This document shows, piece after piece, positions 37,386-46,308 of a DNA stretch of 64,000 nt. The notes beneath the pieces are model-generated. The model worked only from the letters and a program-made list of their open reading frames with translations. It was not told where the DNA came from and searched no databases. The position numbers were made by a program, and so were the translations under genes. Source of the stretch: Paramagnetospirillum magnetotacticum MS-1 (GTDB lineage Bacteria; Pseudomonadota; Alphaproteobacteria; Rhodospirillales; Magnetospirillaceae). How positions within the stretch are numbered: position 1 is the first letter of the stretch; every line of letters starts with the position of its first letter. The DNA lies in assembly GCF_000829825.1 (NCBI RefSeq), contig NZ_JXSL01000035.1, positions 38,811 through 102,810 on the forward strand, read 5' to 3'.

Positions 37386-39056
37386 TCAGGGAGCGGATGT
37401 CAGCATATTTTCGGTGTCCTCTTCCGGATGTTCCTCTCGCGGAGAAATGTCGAACTCCTCGGCGACAACCTCTTCGAGGAAGGTCACCTCCTCATCCGTC
37501 ATTTCGGGGACCAACTTCTTGCGTTTGCCGCGACCAAGGGCGCCTTCGTTGTTGAGAATGACGCCAATCAGAGTGTCGATCAGACGCGACGGAATGCCGT
37601 CGATTCCCGCGGCAATCCTTTTCGCTGCGGCGTCGTAGCGGGTCAGCCAGTCGATCTCATTGGGTAAGTCGCACTCGATTGCCTCCTTGAGACAGTCATC
37701 AAGGAAGCTGGCATGAGGCGTAGCGTCGAAATAGCGGTAGAGATCCGCCGTGTCGTTGAGGACATCGACATTGCCGTCGATTGTTGGCCGCCATGAAATG
37801 TGAGGCAGAATGACACTCGAATGACACTCAAGAACTTGCCGGTAGCGATCGAGGTTCGCCAAAATGCGCGAAGTGATGGGGACCGGCATATCCAACGGCA
37901 CCGCCTGAGAATGGGCTAGCGCCTGATGGATCAGGGCGCGATGAACGCGACCATTGCCATCCTGAAATGGATGCACGTAAACCATACCGAAGGCGATGGC
38001 CGACGCGACGGCAGCGGGTGGCACACCATTTTTCAGCATGACCTCCGACGCCGCGACGATGTCGGTCATCAGTGCCGACACGTCGGCAGCTTTGGCGCCA
38101 ATATGATCAGGTATCGGCTCTCCATTCTTCCCTCGCCCGCCGACGAACACACCGTCATCACGTAATCCTTGGCGCACGAAGCGAGCATCAGCCAGAACCT
38201 CTTCCTGAAGACGGACCATGACATCGAGGCTGATGGGCTTGTGGCAAGCCGCAACCATGGCCCGCCCCCATCGCTCAAGGCGATCACGTGGCGCCGTCTC
38301 GCTTTCGATGGCCCAGGAGGACTGGCTGTCCTTTAGCAAAAGGAACGCCGCGGCGCGCCGAACCATGGTTGGATCGTGGCTCGCCACGATCGCGCCAATG
38401 CGCTGCCGGTAGGCCTGTGCATCATCGGCCAGCAGGAGCGTATCAGTTGACGCCTCTGCTGCTCGCTTGGCCTCGGACCTCCGCCGCGTCAGCGGACAGA
38501 AGCCTGGCACCCCAGGCATGTTGTTACGCACTCGATGGCGAGTCGATGGTGCACCCTGTGTCTTGCCAACCAGGTAATCGTCCGGATCGAGGGCGTCGAT
38601 GTAACCGCCGGCCGTAGAAGGCAGGTCTGGAAGGTCGAGTCGGTGATTCATCAGCCACTCGCACAGGAACCATGCCCGTCTGGTGTGAATCCCAGCTGCG
38701 CTTCTGGTGGCGATGGCATCGCGACAGCGTTGCGGACCGAGGACCTGAAATGTCCTCTTCAGAGTCAAAAGGTCAACCCCTTCATGCTTGAGGGCAAACT
38801 CAATATGATCCCAGGGCTCCCCGGCGCCGATGGCGGTGCGCGCGCCGAAAACGCGCCACTCAACGCCATCGGACAGCGATGCCCTGTCGGCTGGGTTGAC
38901 CATTCGGTGATGAAGACAGCTATGCCCATAGACAGGAGGTGGGCATGGGAGATCAGGGCGGACGCGCAAGACGAAATCCACCAAGGCCGCATACCCAACC
39001 AGCGACGTTTCACTCGGCGGCTGGGCGCGAAGAGAGTGGTTCGCTGGCGATGCCAT
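37386..39056 (-). CDS. Fic-domain protein (probable AMPylase)
   Basis: 556 residues, ATG with GGAGG nine bases upstream. The Fic motif HPFQDGNGRVHR lies at about residue 365. An S/TxxxE(G/N)-like inhibitory motif, SWAIES, precedes it by about 115 residues, so this is a class II-type Fic with built-in auto-inhibition, although the last residue is Ser instead of Gly/Asn. Fic proteins transfer AMP to hydroxyl side chains. A long N-terminal region of about 230 residues is unassigned. Direct repeats flank the gene. Confidence 0.9.
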   Translation of the reverse strand: MASPANHSLRAQPPSETSLVGYAALVDFVLRVRPDLPCPPPVYGHSCLHHRMVNPADRASLSDGVEWRVFGARTAIGAGEPWDHIEFALKHEGVDLLTLKRTFQVLGPQRCRDAIATRSAAGIHTRRAWFLCEWLMNHRLDLPDLPSTAGGYIDALDPDDYLVGKTQGAPSTRHRVRNNMPGVPGFCPLTRRRSEAKRAAEASTDTLLLADDAQAYRQRIGAIVASHDPTMVRRAAAFLLLKDSQSSWAIESETAPRDRLERWGRAMVAACHKPISLDVMVRLQEEVLADARFVRQGLRDDGVFVGGRGKNGEPIPDHIGAKAADVSALMTDIVAASEVMLKNGVPPAAVASAIAFGMVYVHPFQDGNGRVHRALIHQALAHSQAVPLDMPVPITSRILANLDRYRQVLECHSSVILPHISWRPTIDGNVDVLNDTADLYRYFDATPHASFLDDCLKEAIECDLPNEIDWLTRYDAAAKRIAAGIDGIPSRLIDTLIGVILNNEGALGRGKRKKLVPEMTDEEVTFLEEVVAEEFDISPREEHPEEDTENMLTSAP

Positions 39057-39465
39057 ATGAATTATCCTCCACAGCGGTGAATTATTATAAATATGGCGGC
39101 GTTGCGTGAAAAACGCAACCGTGGCGAAGTGAATTATCTTCTTAGGTCGTGAAAATTCATATTATGTCGCTAGATATGTGAATTACGCCATACGGTTCAC
39201 GCTGCCAGCCTGTGTTGCTGTGCCGCAGCCATCTTCCGCAAATCCCCCGCCAGCTCGGCCACCGGCATCCACCAGCATCCAGCCCAGGGCTGCCGGTAAA
39301 CCCTGGCCGAGGGATAACCGTGTGCCATTTTGCCGCTATCACCGCGCATCTTGCACCACCCTCACGCCAGTGTCAGAAATCGCTTACAAGGTGTCGAACA
39401 CCTCGGCCAGGTCCGGACATAGGATCCCCTCCACCAACGACCCACCCCCTTCGGAGGTTTATCCA
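39057..39465. promoter_or_regulatory. Divergent promoter region with GTGAATTA repeats and a direct repeat
   Basis: Between the Fic gene and the next plus-strand gene. GTGAATTA occurs three times (about 39077, 39129 and 39177), and a hairpin GTTGCGTGAAAAACGCAAC lies at about 39101. These look like operator sites for the Fic gene promoter. The right copy of the 45-bp repeat follows. Confidence 0.45.
39251..39295. repeat. 45-bp direct repeat flanking the Fic gene, right copy
   Basis: Differs from the left copy at 37258-37302 at two positions. Weaker similarity continues about 30 bases to the left of both copies. The two copies are spaced 1,993 bases and bracket exactly one gene. Confidence 0.75.
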
Positions 39466-40431
39466 ATGGCTATTCTCACCACCCTGCTCGAACCCAAGAC
39501 CGACATTTGGCACGGCCGCATCCGCCCCGACATCGCCTTCATGGACTCGCTGATCCCGGAGGCTGGACGCGAGAAGGACCGAGGCCCGAATTTCCAGATC
39601 GTCCGTTCCAAGGACGGTAAGGGCAACTTTTCCCAAAATGCCGTCTATGGCAGCAAGGGATGCATCGCCGCAGTGCTGGCAGCCTTCCAACGCCAAACGG
39701 GTGAAGCCCTGACCATCAATGGCCTTGCTGACCGCATCGCTGCGCTCTCAGGACCCAATGCCAAAACAAGCGCCGTAGATAAGACGCTGCGCCGGCTCGA
39801 AGATGGGCACATCGTCACATGGGAGACGACTCTCACCATCTCCAACCCCCTTGGAATCGATCCACTCGATCTGGTCCGAACCCTGCTCAATAACAAGGGC
39901 GTCGAGATCGACCGCGACCGCATGGAGCAAGACCGGCACCGACTGTCCAATTTTGTCCTGCCAATGTGCACAATTGACTCGTCCATCGATGCCATTACCT
40001 GGCTGGAGTTTTCCCTGCGGAAGGCGCGTCGCCTGGACCTCGATGATGCCAACTTTGTGCCGGCCGACATGGATAATTGCCAGGCCGCCAACCGCGCTTA
40101 CGATCTGGTCAGATCTGCCCTTCGAGCTTGGCACCGGTCGGGCGCCGACGGATCGATTGAGCGCGGCCGCCTCAGCCAGGCACTCCAGGAGCTGGCGGCC
40201 GCCGGAATGTATCTCCACTGCGGTCGACTGGCACGGCTTGTCCCGCTGGGCGAACCGGATGATAGCGACGCCCGCTCCGAGACTGCGCTGGTGGCTAGAT
40301 TCTCCCCCAAGCCCACCGCCGTCTCCATCCCGTGGTCTCGTGAGAACGAGCTCGGTTTGTCTATCGACGACGACGGCCTGCGTGAAGATGCCGTTGAGGC
40401 GCTCGCCTGGGCCGCCCAGGAACGATTTTGA
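39466..40431 (+). CDS. Hypothetical protein
   Basis: 321 residues from MAILTTLLEPKTDIWHG; CGGAGG ten bases upstream decides the start. Helical in the middle with GCIAAVLAAFQRQTGEALTINGLADRI resembling an HTH region and RTLLNNKGVEIDRDRM. No family recognised. The next gene begins 11 bases later. Confidence 0.6.
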   Translation: MAILTTLLEPKTDIWHGRIRPDIAFMDSLIPEAGREKDRGPNFQIVRSKDGKGNFSQNAVYGSKGCIAAVLAAFQRQTGEALTINGLADRIAALSGPNAKTSAVDKTLRRLEDGHIVTWETTLTISNPLGIDPLDLVRTLLNNKGVEIDRDRMEQDRHRLSNFVLPMCTIDSSIDAITWLEFSLRKARRLDLDDANFVPADMDNCQAANRAYDLVRSALRAWHRSGADGSIERGRLSQALQELAAAGMYLHCGRLARLVPLGEPDDSDARSETALVARFSPKPTAVSIPWSRENELGLSIDDDGLREDAVEALAWAAQERF

Positions 40432-40442
40432 GGGAGGATGAC

Positions 40443-40868
40443 GCCATGACCAGCACTATCAGCACCACCACGCCCACCGGTTGGATCCGTCGGGCCTTGC
40501 GTGAGCACCGCCAAGACCTCCATCTCAGTCAAGCAGACCTCGCTGTCTATTTGGATAACCGACACAGCACCACCACGAAGGCGGAGACCGAGGCTGCGAT
40601 TTCAGATTTATGGGTGAAGGAAGCTTCGCGGTGCGCTTCAATCACCAAGCCATCGGTCGAAATGCGTGCCATCGCAAGTGGGGCAGCTCGGTGGGCAGGA
40701 TTACACCCCCCGGTCATGCCACCCAATTCTCGATCCACGCATGTAACAGCGTCGTCCCAAGGCACCCCCGCGTCCACCTTCATCATCACTGCGTCAAATA
40801 CTTGTCCCGTGTCGTACCCTTCGGCCCGCCACCATGCGAGATATCGCCTCTTCACATCGGTGTTGTAG
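40443..40868 (+). pseudogene. Truncated gene fused to antisense sequence
   Basis: GGGAGG precedes ATG at 40443. The first 40 residues (GWIRRALREHRQDLHLSQADLAVYL) look like the start of a helical regulator. From about 40560 the frame only reads the complement of the ADP-ribosylglycohydrolase gene, so the original 3' end has been lost at a rearrangement. Confidence 0.6.
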
Positions 40869-41350
40869 AGCCCGTCGAATTCGTTCAGCGAAAAGGCCAA
40901 TTCCAAAGCCATTGCCCGAGGCCCGCCGATCTTGTCGCCCGCTGCCAATCCCAGCAGCACACCGCTTCGGCGGTCAGTTATGGAAGGGTCTGCTGGTGAA
41001 GGGGCATCTGCATAATGCCGGATTGGTTCCCTTGGAACTCCAGCCAGATGCGCTGCGCCATCTTCGAATTCAAGCCAGGGGCAAGGCCGAGTAAGACCAA
41101 AAAACTGGTCAACGACGGCGACGTCTTTCCACTCCCCATCGGACACAAGTTCCATCCCAAGGGATTCAAGATCAGATAGGCTCGCCTCAACATCCTGCGG
41201 CCCCATATGCCCGAAGGCGGCAAGATGGCTGTCGGCTCGATACGGTCCGCCACAAAAGTCATATTCAAAGGCTGGAAGGCCGCCCGGATATTTGAACGCG
41301 ATAGCGTCCTTGCGAACAATGATGGTTATGAACTCTATAGTGACGCCCAT
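40547..41350 (-). pseudogene. ADP-ribosylglycohydrolase-like gene, 3' truncated
   Basis: Start MGVTIEFITII at 41350, with AAGGAGC upstream. About 120 residues of a separate N-terminal domain lead into a DraG-type core (RRSGVLLGLAAGDKIGGP, NPAHRAAPLAM). The end of the core, including the final metal-binding block, is missing; the gene stops shortly after meeting the truncated gene at 40443-40560. Intact relatives reverse ADP-ribosylation. Confidence 0.7.
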
Positions 41351-41455
41351 GTTCGCTCCTTGAGAATAACTCCGCCCCACGTGTTTGGTCGGCCGAACCG
41401 CGTCGGTCACTGGACAGAATCATCAAAATTGTGAAATGCACTCGCGGTCGCTACC

Positions 41456-42574
41456 TCAAACGTTGGATGGACGCCAAGATGGTGCTGCGATGGACTGTGT
41501 TGAACCGGGTCCACCGCTGTGACGGAGTCCGGTGTCTAGAAGTTCACCAGCAGCCAACACCGTGACCCGCATCTTGCCTTTGAGCTTATTGTCGAAGGTG
41601 GAGCCGACGGTGATTCTGGCCTCGGGGGGCATAAGGTCACGGATGCAGGTGACGGCGTCGTCCACCTCGAACAACGTCATGTCCGCGCCGCCAGCAACGT
41701 TGATAAGCAAGCGCTCTTCCTTAAGGGTAGTAGAGTCGAGCAGCGGGTTGCAGATGGCCGCCAAAGCGGCATCATGCGGGCGCTTGTCGCCCTCGGCCTC
41801 ACCGGCACCTATCACGGCGTTGCTCATTTCACCCATCACCGTACGAATGTTGGAGAAGTCCAGATTGGTCGCCAGGTTGGTGACACCTCGCACACTGGAA
41901 TAAAGTTCGTCGTCCACCAACTTGAAGGCGTCGGCGAAGGTGGTGCGCTCGGTGGCGACGCGGAACAGGTTCTGGTTGGGGATGATGATCAGGGTGTTGA
42001 CGTGCTTCTGAAGTTCGTCGATCGCACCTTTGGCGGTACGCATGCGGTGAGTGCCCTCGAAGAAAAAGGGCGTAGTCACCAAGCCCACCGTGAGGACGCC
42101 TTGCTCACGGGCCGCCCGGGCAATGACCGGAGCGACACCCGCTCCGGTGCATCCTCCCATACCGGCGATGATAAACAGCATGTCCGTGCCCTGGATTTGG
42201 GAAAGGATTTCCCCCAGACTTTCCTTAGCGGCGATACGGCCCCAGTTGGGCCTGGAGCCGCAGAAAAACCCTGGGGGAACTTGTTTCCCCAGTTGGACAC
42301 GCTGCTCGGTGCGGCTTTGGTGCAGTGAATGATAATCGATGTCGGCGGCGATAAAATCGACGCCTTCCATGCGAGATGCGATCATGGTGTTGACGGCGCT
42401 GATTCCGGCACCACCGACCCCGATGACCTTGACTTTGGGGGTATGCAGTGGAAATACGGGGCGAGGCGGGGAAGCCATGGCGCCCCCTGGACGGCCGACT
42501 AGAGATGTGACTGCGAGAGAGGCTGCGGCGCCCTGAAGCAAGGACCGGCGACTGATTCTCAATGCGGTGACCAT
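41456..42574 (-). CDS. FtsZ-like protein with a twin-arginine (Tat) signal peptide
   Basis: 372 residues from MVTALRI, with AAGAGG upstream. Residues 8-34 form a Tat signal: SRRSLLQ, a mild hydrophobic stretch and an AMA cleavage site before SPPRP. The rest is tubulin/FtsZ fold: VKVIGVGGAGISAVN at about 48, TPFFFEGTHRMR, IIIPNQNLFRV. The G-box is GGCTGAG (140-146) in place of GGGTGTG. In the T7 loop N237-L-D-F-S-N242 the second catalytic Asp is Asn, and about five residues before it are missing. The C-terminal FtsA/ZipA-binding tail is absent. GTPase activity and export are both open questions. Confidence 0.88.
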   Translation of the reverse strand: MVTALRISRRSLLQGAAASLAVTSLVGRPGGAMASPPRPVFPLHTPKVKVIGVGGAGISAVNTMIASRMEGVDFIAADIDYHSLHQSRTEQRVQLGKQVPPGFFCGSRPNWGRIAAKESLGEILSQIQGTDMLFIIAGMGGCTGAGVAPVIARAAREQGVLTVGLVTTPFFFEGTHRMRTAKGAIDELQKHVNTLIIIPNQNLFRVATERTTFADAFKLVDDELYSSVRGVTNLATNLDFSNIRTVMGEMSNAVIGAGEAEGDKRPHDAALAAICNPLLDSTTLKEERLLINVAGGADMTLFEVDDAVTCIRDLMPPEARITVGSTFDNKLKGKMRVTVLAAGELLDTGLRHSGGPGSTQSIAAPSWRPSNV

Positions 42575-42663
42575 CTCTTGCCTCTTAATTCTGCCATCGG
42601 TTTTCGGAACGGGGCCCACCCGCATCATCCAGGCAGTATCTCCGCGTGAGATGTCAGATATGG

Positions 42664-42842
42664 TCACCTTGCCCCGTAGGGCCTGTCCGTCGTTGCCACA
42701 GGCTGTTCACTTACTCTGGCCGTCTGAGTGTAATGGCCGAGTGTGACAGATGCGTTCTCATGTCCCATCAGTTTGAAGACCAACCCAACCTGAATGCCTT
42801 ATGGTTGAAGGGCTGAGATGAATGCGTGTCGAGCGCTATGTG
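42664..42842 (-). pseudogene. C-terminal remnant of a tyrosine recombinase
   Basis: On the minus strand the frame reads RHAFISALQP, an in-frame TAA, then GIQVGLVFKLMGHENASVTL and GHYTQ before a TGA at 42664. This is box II of tyrosine recombinases, with the MGH histidine and the GHYTQ nucleophile tyrosine, but with a nonsense codon and no N-terminal body. Confidence 0.75.
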
Positions 42843-43046
42843 GCCTAGCCACCATTGTCGGTACGTTCTAACGCCAGTACGCCATTGAGCGCGCGATCTA
42901 CTTGTAGATCGCTATCATGGCCGGGCGGACTTGTTCGCTTGACTATTAACCACCCAAGAATACGGGCAATTTTGCGAAGAGGATGCGCAGTCGTCGGCCC
43001 ACGGGATTGAGGCTGCGGGGTACGCGCGGCGTCACTATCGCCCAAC
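42843..43046. other. Intergenic, nothing recognised
   Basis: About 200 bases between the integrase remnant and the WYL gene. No supported gene, repeat or hairpin beyond short palindromes. Confidence 0.4.
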
Positions 43047-44027
43047 TCAGGGTCGGGCGACCCAGGACACTTTACTCCGTTCGTGGATGGCTCTCAATTT
43101 CTCCGGCTCTAACACCTCCACGGCATCTCCCCACTGATATAAGTGCCACGCCATTTCCAGCAGGCCGCCAGCTTTGAACCGCACGATCAGACTTCCGTCA
43201 GGCTGCGATTCATGGGTCTGGCTTGGGTGAAACAGGAATTCTTTGGCGTCAGTTGCCGCATCTGGGGAGAACCTCCACATCACCTCATACGGCTCCTCTT
43301 GGTATAGGCCGAATGATCGGGCGGCGTACTCCGTCAGCGAGAAAGCGGGATCACGAACAAACGAATTCCCCGTCTCCTCCACTCCGATGATGTTCGGGAA
43401 GCTATAGCTACGGACCTCGTTCTCCTCGGGCACGAACGCCAGAAGGTAATGCCGCTGCCCATAGAGAAGGCCATAGGGTTGGACGACCCGAGAATGCTCG
43501 TTGGTCGAATACCGTCGCCGATACTGAACCCGTATCTCGCGGCATCCCATGATGGCGTGCCTTAGCGTCTCAACGAGTTCGGGGCGGACCTTGGGACGTG
43601 GCCCAGGACGCATCGCAATCCCTTCTGCCTGCATCAATGCTTCAAGATCGGGCTCTATTCTGCGCGCATCGTCTGGGCGCAGCGATGCCCGAACCTTCGC
43701 CCCTGCTCTCCTTACTGAGGCAGCCGCGTCCGGGCGATTGTCACGCTCAAGAATTTCAGCTGCCGTTTCCATCGCCATGATGTCGTCAATGTTCAGATCG
43801 CTGACCCGGCCCAACACCCTGTTTGGCAGTCTCCAACGTTTGGTCCGATCAGGTTGAGGCACTTCTTCAAGCTGCGGAAATACGCGCTCGATTGCATCTC
43901 GCATCCGCTGGGCCGTCCGGCGACCGACCCCGAACATTTGCTCGATGTCGGTCAGGGACAGACCGCTATGGGATGCGGACAGTTCCAGCGCCAACTGGAG
44001 GAGAGTCTCGGTTCTGTTGTAGCGCAT
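43047..44027 (-). CDS. WYL-domain transcriptional regulator
   Basis: 326 residues from MRYNRTETLLQLALEL. DeoR-like HTH (FGVGRRTAQRMRDAI), then DLEALMQAEGIAMRPGPRP and the WYL domain with VQPYGLLYGQRHYLLAF and a C-terminal GLLEMAWHLYQWGD block. It is a full-length paralogue of the protein at 14840 and of the broken copy at 30195. No downstream partner on its strand is intact. Confidence 0.9.
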   Translation of the reverse strand: MRYNRTETLLQLALELSASHSGLSLTDIEQMFGVGRRTAQRMRDAIERVFPQLEEVPQPDRTKRWRLPNRVLGRVSDLNIDDIMAMETAAEILERDNRPDAAASVRRAGAKVRASLRPDDARRIEPDLEALMQAEGIAMRPGPRPKVRPELVETLRHAIMGCREIRVQYRRRYSTNEHSRVVQPYGLLYGQRHYLLAFVPEENEVRSYSFPNIIGVEETGNSFVRDPAFSLTEYAARSFGLYQEEPYEVMWRFSPDAATDAKEFLFHPSQTHESQPDGSLIVRFKAGGLLEMAWHLYQWGDAVEVLEPEKLRAIHERSKVSWVARP

Positions 44028-44144
44028 TGACGGAAATTTCCGGACGGCGTTTCGATAATGATGTCCGAATCTGTCATGGGGCGCTAGTACGGTTCGGGCC
44101 TCGAATTAAATCATGATGCAAACCAATTTTAAGGGAGGCCGATC

Positions 44145-44456
44145 ATGTACGGGGCAATTGCAGGCGACATCATCGGCTCGATCTACGAGTTCGAGAACCA
44201 CAAGAGCAAGGCATTCCCGCTTTTCACTGCTGATTCGTTCTTCACGGACGACACCGTCTGCACCATGGCGGTGCTCGAGGCTCTTCTGGACGACGTTGAC
44301 CCGGCCATCACTTTGCGCAAATGGGGGGCAGAATTCCCTGATGCCGGATATGGGGGGATGTTCGGGTCTTGGCTAAGACGGCCCGACATGCCCCCCTACA
44401 ACAGCTACGGCAATGGTGCAGCCAAGGGATGCTTGAGCCAAGCCTTGATCACGTAG
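44145..44456 (+). pseudogene. ADP-ribosylglycohydrolase, N-terminal fragment
   Basis: AGGGAGG precedes ATG at 44145. YGAIAGDIIGSIYEFEN and SFFTDDTVCTMAVLEALL are the metal-binding N-terminal part of DraG-type ADP-ribosylglycohydrolases. After YNSYGNGAA (about 44420) the sequence departs from the family and becomes the complement of an integrase fragment. The fragment has about 90 true residues out of a usual 250-300. Confidence 0.85.
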
Positions 44457-44713
44457 CCTTCCTGATGGCCGGCCTTCTCCACCGTCACCTCGTCCCGATA
44501 GACCTCGAGGGCGTCGCCCAGAGTGGTGCGCTCGGCTAAACTGCGATCGGTGAAGACGTGACGGGCCATCTCGGACTCCGTTACCGCGGCCCACTTTTGA
44601 GCCTCGACCTTGGTCCGAAATGTCTTAAACATATCCGGGAAACCCTTGCGGCGGACCCTGGCCTGCCAGCTGACCTTCCCGTTTGTTCCAACGCGCTTGA
44701 TAAAATCCGCCAT
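44405..44713 (-). pseudogene. N-terminal fragment of a tyrosine recombinase
   Basis: Starts MADFIKRVGTNGK with GGAG upstream. The SAM-like, arm-binding N-terminal part (SWQARVRRKGFPDMFKTFRT, TLGDALEVYRDE) ends at KAWLKHPLA, where it meets the truncated glycohydrolase at about 44420. The catalytic domain is missing. The C-terminal remnant at 42664-42842 is on the same strand and in the right order to be the other end of the same gene, with a 1.6-kb segment between. Confidence 0.8.
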
Positions 44714-44861
44714 GAAAAATCTCCGTGCCAAAAGGATGGCATCGGAGGCCGCAAGAAGTCGATAGGACCAAATTGGAACAGATCATGAAAACTGCAAAGC
44801 CAATCCCAATGGAGCAAATTTGGAGCAGAGCATGATATTTGCCCCATTCGAATGCCCAAAG

Positions 44862-44897
44862 AAAAAGCCTGCAATCCGTTGGGATTGCAGGCTTTTT
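44862..44897 (-). terminator. Rho-independent terminator, originally of tRNA-fMet
   Basis: Arms AAAAAGCCTGCAATCC and GGATTGCAGGCTTTTT form a strong stem with a short loop; on the minus strand it ends in TTTTT. It lies just after the displaced 3' end of tRNA-fMet, so it was probably the tRNA operon terminator before the element entered. Confidence 0.8.
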
Positions 44898-44901
44898 GGA
44901 C

Positions 44902-44948
<47 letters not shown>

Positions 44949-45116
44949 ATAGAAAGCCCTATATCTAGCACCTTGATCCGTTGACATATTTTTCGTGTTC
45001 GTCCTGTAACCCCTGCATTTCCGCGCTTTTCTGTTGATGTCCTCTGTAAATCGACGCAATGTCACGTCAAACGGCACCATACGGTGTGTTGACACAGTGT
45101 TGACAGGAATAGCGCC

Positions 45117-46301
45117 ATGTCAGAACGCATCACCGACGCCATCGCCAAACGGGTCAGCGCGGGCGACCGGCCCCAGGTCTTCTTCTGGGACGCCGACGTG
45201 AAGGGATTCGGCCTGCGCGTCACCAATCGCGGCGCCAAGTCCTTCATCCTGGATTACCGCATCGGCGGTCGCCAGCGACGCATCACCATCGGCAGCTATC
45301 CCGACTGGTCGGTGGCCGCCGCCCGCACCGAGGCCGGCAACCTGAAGCGGGAAGTGGACCTGGGCAACGACCCCATGGGCGAGCGCCATGCCGACCGCGC
45401 CGCCCCCACCATGCGCGACCTGTGGGACCGCTACAAGCGCGACCACCTGCCGCGCAAGGCCGCCCGCTCCCAGGCCGACGAAACCATGATGTGGGAAAAA
45501 CTGGTGCTGCCCACCCTGGGCAAGCACAAGGTGGGCGACGTCACCCACACCGATATCGAGGCCCTGCACCGCGACATCACAGTGAGTCGCGGCACGCCGG
45601 TACGGGCCAACCGCGTCATCGAGGTTGTGCGCCGCGCCTTCAATCTGGCGATCCGCTGGGAATGGATCGAGAAGAATCCCGCCTCGGGCCAGTTGCGCAA
45701 CCCGGAAGAGAAGCGCCAGCGCTACCTGTCGCCCGAGGAACTGTCCCGGCTCTCGGCGGCGCTGACGGCCCACCACGAGCCGGTGTCGGCCGATGCCATC
45801 CGCATGCTGATGCTGACCGGCGCCCGCAAGAGCGAGGTGCTGGGGGCCACCTGGGAGATGTTCGACCTGGATGCCGGGGTGTGGACCAAGCCCAGCGCCC
45901 ACACCAAGCAGCGGAAGGAACACCGGGTGCCGGTCTCGGCCAATGCCCTGACGCTGCTGAAGCGGATCAGGGAAACCGCCGAAGGGCCATACGTCTTCCC
46001 CGGCAAGGGCGGCGACCAGCCGCTGACCGACGTCAAACGGTCCTGGGCGGCTGTGTGCAAGGCGGCCGACATCACCGGCGCCCGCATCCATGACCTGCGC
46101 CATTCCTTCGCCTCGCTGCTGGTCAGCGGTGGTGCGTCGCTGCCGATCATCGGCGCCATGCTGGGCCACACCCAGGTGCAGACCACCCAGCGCTACGCCC
46201 ACCTCTACGACGAACCGCTGCGGGCTGCCGCCGACCATGTCGGCAAAACCATCGACATGGCGGGAGAGAAAAAGCATACTGCCCGCACGGAAACAAAGTG
46301 A
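45117..46301 (+). CDS. int: P4-type tyrosine integrase
   Basis: 394 residues. N-terminal DUF4102-type arm-binding domain (FFWDADVKGFGLRVTNRG), core-binding domain, then catalytic residues in LTGARKSEVLG (Arg), HDLRHSFASL (His-x-x-Arg), LGHTQ (His) and TTQRYAHL (Tyr). It is 170 bases from attL, as usual for elements in tRNA genes. A C-terminal remnant of a close relative is at 3600-3748. Confidence 0.95.
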   Translation: MSERITDAIAKRVSAGDRPQVFFWDADVKGFGLRVTNRGAKSFILDYRIGGRQRRITIGSYPDWSVAAARTEAGNLKREVDLGNDPMGERHADRAAPTMRDLWDRYKRDHLPRKAARSQADETMMWEKLVLPTLGKHKVGDVTHTDIEALHRDITVSRGTPVRANRVIEVVRRAFNLAIRWEWIEKNPASGQLRNPEEKRQRYLSPEELSRLSAALTAHHEPVSADAIRMLMLTGARKSEVLGATWEMFDLDAGVWTKPSAHTKQRKEHRVPVSANALTLLKRIRETAEGPYVFPGKGGDQPLTDVKRSWAAVCKAADITGARIHDLRHSFASLLVSGGASLPIIGAMLGHTQVQTTQRYAHLYDEPLRAAADHVGKTIDMAGEKKHTARTETK

Positions 46302-46308
46302 GAACACT

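Noticed and set aside
45120..46307. Open frame of about 395 codons on the minus strand opposite the integrase
   Set aside because: High-GC codon shadow; the plus strand has all integrase catalytic motifs, and the antisense peptide is a low-complexity Gly/Val/Gln/His sequence.
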